From assembly GCA_024401645.1 (NCBI GenBank), contig JAKSKR010000009.1, positions 1-64,000 on the forward strand: 64,000 bases of DNA, in the 5' to 3' direction. This DNA comes from Paludibacteraceae bacterium. GTDB taxonomy: Bacteria; Bacteroidota; Bacteroidia; Bacteroidales; Paludibacteraceae. The notes under the pieces are model-generated. The model was not told the origin of the DNA, ran no database searches, and saw only the letters and a program-made list of their open reading frames with translations. Below, one piece after another: positions 60,918 through 64,000 of the stretch. The translations under genes were made by a program, and so were the position numbers. Within the stretch, counting starts at the first letter, position 1; every line of letters starts with the position of its first letter.

Positions 60918-62522
60918 TTATTCGCCTTCTTGAAACAATATTTCCGAGGTTTTTATTTTTGTACAGTTGTTTAGGTTGCGCATGGCGTTAACGAAGTATA
61001 CACTCTCGTAATTACCCAGCTCTGTTGCGGCTATGCTCTTTTCTTCAACTTTACCTTGTGCCAGTAGCCATTCCCTATAGGTTCCTTTTAGTAGAGACTC
61101 TTTTGGCGTGAACAGTTTGCCATCTTTGTCGGCAAGAACCAGGTTGCAGAACGAGCTATCGGTAATGTATCCATCTTTCACAATAATGACGTCATCGGTT
61201 CCCTTTTCAGCTACAAGTCTGGATAGGGCATTTCTATCAAGGTATTTGTAGGTATAGTCAATGTCATTGTCTTCTGCCAATGCAACCGTAACCACGTTTT
61301 TGGGGGTATAGGCAGCAAATTCTATGCTTTCAATAGTCTTCCCATAAACAATGCGGCATTTGCATAATCCGCTTTCTGTAGCTGCCGGAAGTTGGTTTGG
61401 CAGATGTTCAATCGACAGGTTTGTGCCGTAAAAGTGTTGGCAAGTTCTGTTCATTCGGCGTTGGTGGTAATCTAGGCGAAGAAAGTGTCCATCTTCAACG
61501 CATATCACTTCGGTGAACTTTGGTTCCCTTGTCGGAATGTAAATCTTCTGCATAACTTCGTTATATTCTTTTTCTAGGTTGCTTTGGGCGGTTATTCCAC
61601 CACCACTGCGGTAGTATTGTTTGCCATGTTCGTCTTGCTCAATGTATCGAATTAAGACGGCGCTGTCCAATTGGTTACCGTCAAAGTAGCCGAATACACC
61701 TGTGTAGAAACCGCGTGGTTCCCTTTCGGCTTCCTTTATGGCTTCAACAGTTGCCTTTTTGGGTGCGCCCGAAATGCTACCGGCAGGTAACATATCGCTA
61801 ATAATGTTCCCTATTTGCGTTTGCCAGTTGGTGTTGAGTTGGCCCCTAATCTTGCTACTCACTTGCAGAATTTCGTCTGCCCCGGCTTTTATCCGCGTTA
61901 TGTACCGGTACTTTTCCACAGTTACCTTCTCGGCATTGATGCTGACGTCGTTCCTAATTAGGTCGACAATGGTAGCGTGTTCGGCACTTTCCTTAACATC
62001 GGCCAATATGGTTTGCTCGGCATTTTCAACGTTTGCACTAATTGTCCCTTTCATGGGGTGGGTTTCTATAGTGCCGCTTTCGTCTATCTGCACAAATCTC
62101 TCGGGTGAAAAACAGACGAAGTGGTCGGGTACAAGCAGGCAATAGGGAGCATCGGCCATCTCGTATATCTCGTTAAGTGTCAAGTTCGTTTCTATGGGAG
62201 TCTTGGTGGTGAGATTGGCCAAGAACGAGTCGCCTCGTTTAAGGTGACGCATAATTATCTCAAACTTGTGGGCGTAGACACTCAAGGGTTCCAGCTTAAC
62301 ACTTAATTCGGGGCTTTTGCATACTTGGTTGTTCGAATGGAATGGCGAATTACTGCCAAGTGGTGTCCGAAATAAGATGTTTCTTTGTTCCGTGGGGTGC
62401 TTAATGAAGATAGCTTCGGTCTGTTCAAAGTTTATGGCAAAGAGAAAGGGAATGTGGACACTGGCACTTGCCGTCATATCCGCTAACACGTTGTCAATAT
62501 CGGTCCTGATATAATGCTGCAT
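60918..62522 (-). CDS. pabB: Fused aminodeoxychorismate synthase component I and class IV lyase-like protein
   Basis: A 534-residue fusion for p-aminobenzoate (folate) synthesis. Residues about 1-320 are the chorismate-binding PabB part: 'RGDSFLANLTTKTPI', 'ETHPMKGT', 'IVDLIRNDVS', 'LPAGSISGAPKKATVEAI', 'GFYTGVFGYFDG', 'YRSGGGITAQSNLEKEYNE'. Residues about 330-530 are a PLP class IV (PabC-like) part: 'FLRLDYHQRRMNRTC', 'YKYLDRNAL' with the likely PLP Lys, 'DVIIVKDGYITDSSFCNLVL', 'LLKGTYREWLL'. Thus one protein may make aminodeoxychorismate and then release p-aminobenzoate. The glutamine amidotransferase PabA is not in the window. A minus-strand TACTTTTG box at 62633-62640 gives a leader of about 110 nt. 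Confidence 0.92.
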   Translation of the reverse strand: MQHYIRTDIDNVLADMTASASVHIPFLFAINFEQTEAIFIKHPTEQRNILFRTPLGSNSPFHSNNQVCKSPELSVKLEPLSVYAHKFEIIMRHLKRGDSFLANLTTKTPIETNLTLNEIYEMADAPYCLLVPDHFVCFSPERFVQIDESGTIETHPMKGTISANVENAEQTILADVKESAEHATIVDLIRNDVSINAEKVTVEKYRYITRIKAGADEILQVSSKIRGQLNTNWQTQIGNIISDMLPAGSISGAPKKATVEAIKEAEREPRGFYTGVFGYFDGNQLDSAVLIRYIEQDEHGKQYYRSGGGITAQSNLEKEYNEVMQKIYIPTREPKFTEVICVEDGHFLRLDYHQRRMNRTCQHFYGTNLSIEHLPNQLPAATESGLCKCRIVYGKTIESIEFAAYTPKNVVTVALAEDNDIDYTYKYLDRNALSRLVAEKGTDDVIIVKDGYITDSSFCNLVLADKDGKLFTPKESLLKGTYREWLLAQGKVEEKSIAATELGNYESVYFVNAMRNLNNCTKIKTSEILFQEGE

Positions 62523-62651
62523 GGTTTTTTCGTATAAAAGTGCAGCATCGGGATTCTAGGGTATGTATCTTCCCCAGATTGTGACTCTTGGCCAGGAGCC
62601 ATACATAATGCTTTTGTAATGCCAATTCTCTGCAAAAGTACTAAAAGTTTG

Positions 62652-62659
62652 TAACTTTG
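62652..62659 (+). promoter_or_regulatory. Candidate -7 element of the metallophosphoesterase gene
   Basis: TAACTTTG, 33 bases before ATG 62692. A minus-strand box for pabB (62633-62640) lies alongside, so the promoters are back-to-back. Confidence 0.45.
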
Positions 62660-62691
62660 CCCTAGTGTGGAAGTTTGGTACAAATTTTTTT

Positions 62692-64000
62692 ATGAATAAA
62701 TTCAAATTGAAGAAGAAGTGGATCTTCTTGTTCTTATTGGTTGGGTTGGGCATCTTTGTGTCTCTTCGTTGGAATACTTGGTTTGGTAACATTCCCGAAC
62801 CGCCATATACGGTCAGCGAGGCTCCCCATCGCATTCTCCTTACCATGGGTAACTCTGGCGAAAACAGCCGTATTGTAACTTGGCAGGCCGATGCTGTGGT
62901 AAAGGAAGGCGAACTTACCCTGTGCTCACAAAAGGAAATTGCCCGTACTGTGAAAGCAAGTTGCGAACTTGTACGTTCGCGTAGCGGAAAAGTGGCATTT
63001 TACCGTGTTGAAATTAAGGATTTGTCTTATGGCGGAGATTATAGATTTTCGGTAAAGTCGGGCGAAAAGTCGAGTGGCACATATCACTTCTCTGTTCCTG
63101 CCCAAAGCGATAGTGCATCTTTCGTTTTCATGGGCGATGTTCAAGAAGATACGGCACGTGGACTGTCGAATGGTATTTTCAATGCGATAAACACCCGTTT
63201 CCCTAATGCCGATTTCTGGTTGTTTGGTGGCGACTTGGTGGAAAGACCTATCGACGACTATTGGCAAGTTACTTTCGACGATGTTGACACTATTGCTACC
63301 ACTAAAACGGTGTTGGCAATTCCTGGCAATCACGAGTATCTGAAAGGCTTCAAACGCCAACTCGATACCCGATTCGGACCTGTTTTCGGTTACTTCCAAC
63401 AAAGCAAGGTTGGCGAGAACCATGTGTTCAGTTTTTCGTACCATGGCGCGCGCTTCTTTATGCTCGACAGTAATACCGATGCCTTTAACCTGCCTTCGCA
63501 ACGTGGTTGGTTGAAGGAAGAACTGCAGAAAGCTACTGAAAAATGGAAGGTTGTGGTCATCCATCATCCGCTTTACAGCAATAAGGGCGAACATTACAAT
63601 CCGCTTGTTAAGTGGGCGTTTAAAGACTTGGTGGAAGAGTATGGTGTCGACCTTGTGTTGCAGGCGCACGAACACGTTTATGCACGCTATAACGTGAAAG
63701 ATGCAAACGGTGGGGCAGTGGCTCCGCTTTATTTGAGCACCTATTGCTCTCCTAAACAGTATCAGCTCCATTTCAAGGTACCCGAAGACCGCATAGGGAC
63801 TAATGACCGTTTCTATCAGTGCATCTCCTACAATGCCGATTCGCTAAACATCTCAACCTACACGGCTAGTAATGGCAAGCAATACGATGGTGTTACCATC
63901 ACCAAGGGTGCCGATGGTTATGCCGTTAAGGACTATTTCAAGGGGCAACCCGAAAAGGTGGAAATATCTGAATGGTTTAGACAAAATAAGAAAAAACACA
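62692..64000 (+). CDS. Membrane-anchored metallophosphoesterase (purple acid phosphatase-like), truncated by window end
   Basis: At least 436 residues, open to the right edge with no stop. An N-terminal anchor covers about 9-25 (WIFLFLLVGLGIFVSL). A fibronectin-like domain covers about 40-140 ('NSRIVTWQADAVVKEG'). The calcineurin-like phosphoesterase core covers about 145-370: 'FVFMGDVQED' (GDxx), 'FWLFGGDLVE' (GDxxD-type), 'LAIPGNHEY' (GNHE), 'VVVIHHPLYS' and 'VLQAHEHVYAR' (GHxH-like, Ala for Gly), all the usual metal ligands. It resembles purple acid phosphatases. It is divergent from pabB. The frame appears to end only a little beyond the window. Confidence 0.88.
   Translation, partial: MNKFKLKKKWIFLFLLVGLGIFVSLRWNTWFGNIPEPPYTVSEAPHRILLTMGNSGENSRIVTWQADAVVKEGELTLCSQKEIARTVKASCELVRSRSGKVAFYRVEIKDLSYGGDYRFSVKSGEKSSGTYHFSVPAQSDSASFVFMGDVQEDTARGLSNGIFNAINTRFPNADFWLFGGDLVERPIDDYWQVTFDDVDTIATTKTVLAIPGNHEYLKGFKRQLDTRFGPVFGYFQQSKVGENHVFSFSYHGARFFMLDSNTDAFNLPSQRGWLKEELQKATEKWKVVVIHHPLYSNKGEHYNPLVKWAFKDLVEEYGVDLVLQAHEHVYARYNVKDANGGAVAPLYLSTYCSPKQYQLHFKVPEDRIGTNDRFYQCISYNADSLNISTYTASNGKQYDGVTITKGADGYAVKDYFKGQPEKVEISEWFRQNKKKH

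Overview
The window is a chromosomal segment of a Bacteroidales bacterium, most like Prevotellaceae or a relative from gut or rumen. The evidence is Bacteroidetes-type promoters (TTTG/TTG, 19-21 bp, TAnnTTTG), a 1390-residue hybrid two-component sensor, a BspA-like leucine-rich-repeat protein, polysaccharide hydrolases with a type IX secretion-like C-terminus, and house-keeping genes typical of the phylum. No species can be named from sequence alone.

Layout. 0.3-2.2 kb: a secreted GH5 endoglucanase with a YD-like N-terminal half. 2.3-4.9 kb: a tandem duplication of a minus-strand pair, a small secreted protein plus a secreted protein made of 13-residue repeats (14 units in one copy, 10 in the other). 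5.1-11.4 kb: agmatine deiminase family protein, SUMF1-fold lipoprotein, DUF4380 protein and a two-gene exported pair. 11.5-13.1 kb: two identical tRNA-Gly genes around a small hypothetical gene and tRNA-Leu, then a LysE-type exporter. 13.1-13.7 kb: an AT-rich gap with four DnaA-box-like 9-mers. 13.7-25.7 kb: nadA, a MazG-like gene, deoC, polyprenyl diphosphate synthase, polA, dusB, a U32 gene, dtd and uvrC. This block holds a dense array of ParB-binding (parS) palindromes at 22.3-22.9 kb, with outliers at 20.0, 23.8 and possibly 25.9 kb.

25.7-37.7 kb: small secreted or membrane hypotheticals, including a J-domain-like mini-operon next to a 29-bp perfect palindrome at its promoter, then rarA, a GT2 glycosyltransferase, a VanZ-like protein, a HAD phosphatase, a DUF1963 membrane protein, a Rieske-like lipoprotein and a tRNA with anticodon CAT.

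37.9-52.1 kb: one tightly packed plus-strand gene run. It encodes a membrane vWA protein, a 1083-residue tubulin/FtsZ-superfamily protein (GGTGSG), a 938-residue coiled-coil protein with a membrane hairpin, a polytopic protein with two transglutaminase-like domains (the first lacking its cysteine), a membrane-anchored HExxH peptidase, a HAD hydrolase, a NamZ-type exo-muramidase and a patatin-like lipase. I read the first five as a membrane or envelope remodelling machine. Tubulin-like plus vWA pairs have been noted before, but this full gene set is not one I recognise as characterised.

52.3-64 kb: a hybrid two-component regulator followed by a GH30 hydrolase, an intact 1204-bp insertion sequence with an 8-bp target duplication and an apparent frameshift at the transposase start, a candidate small RNA, a PabB-PabC fusion, and a metallophosphoesterase running off the right edge.
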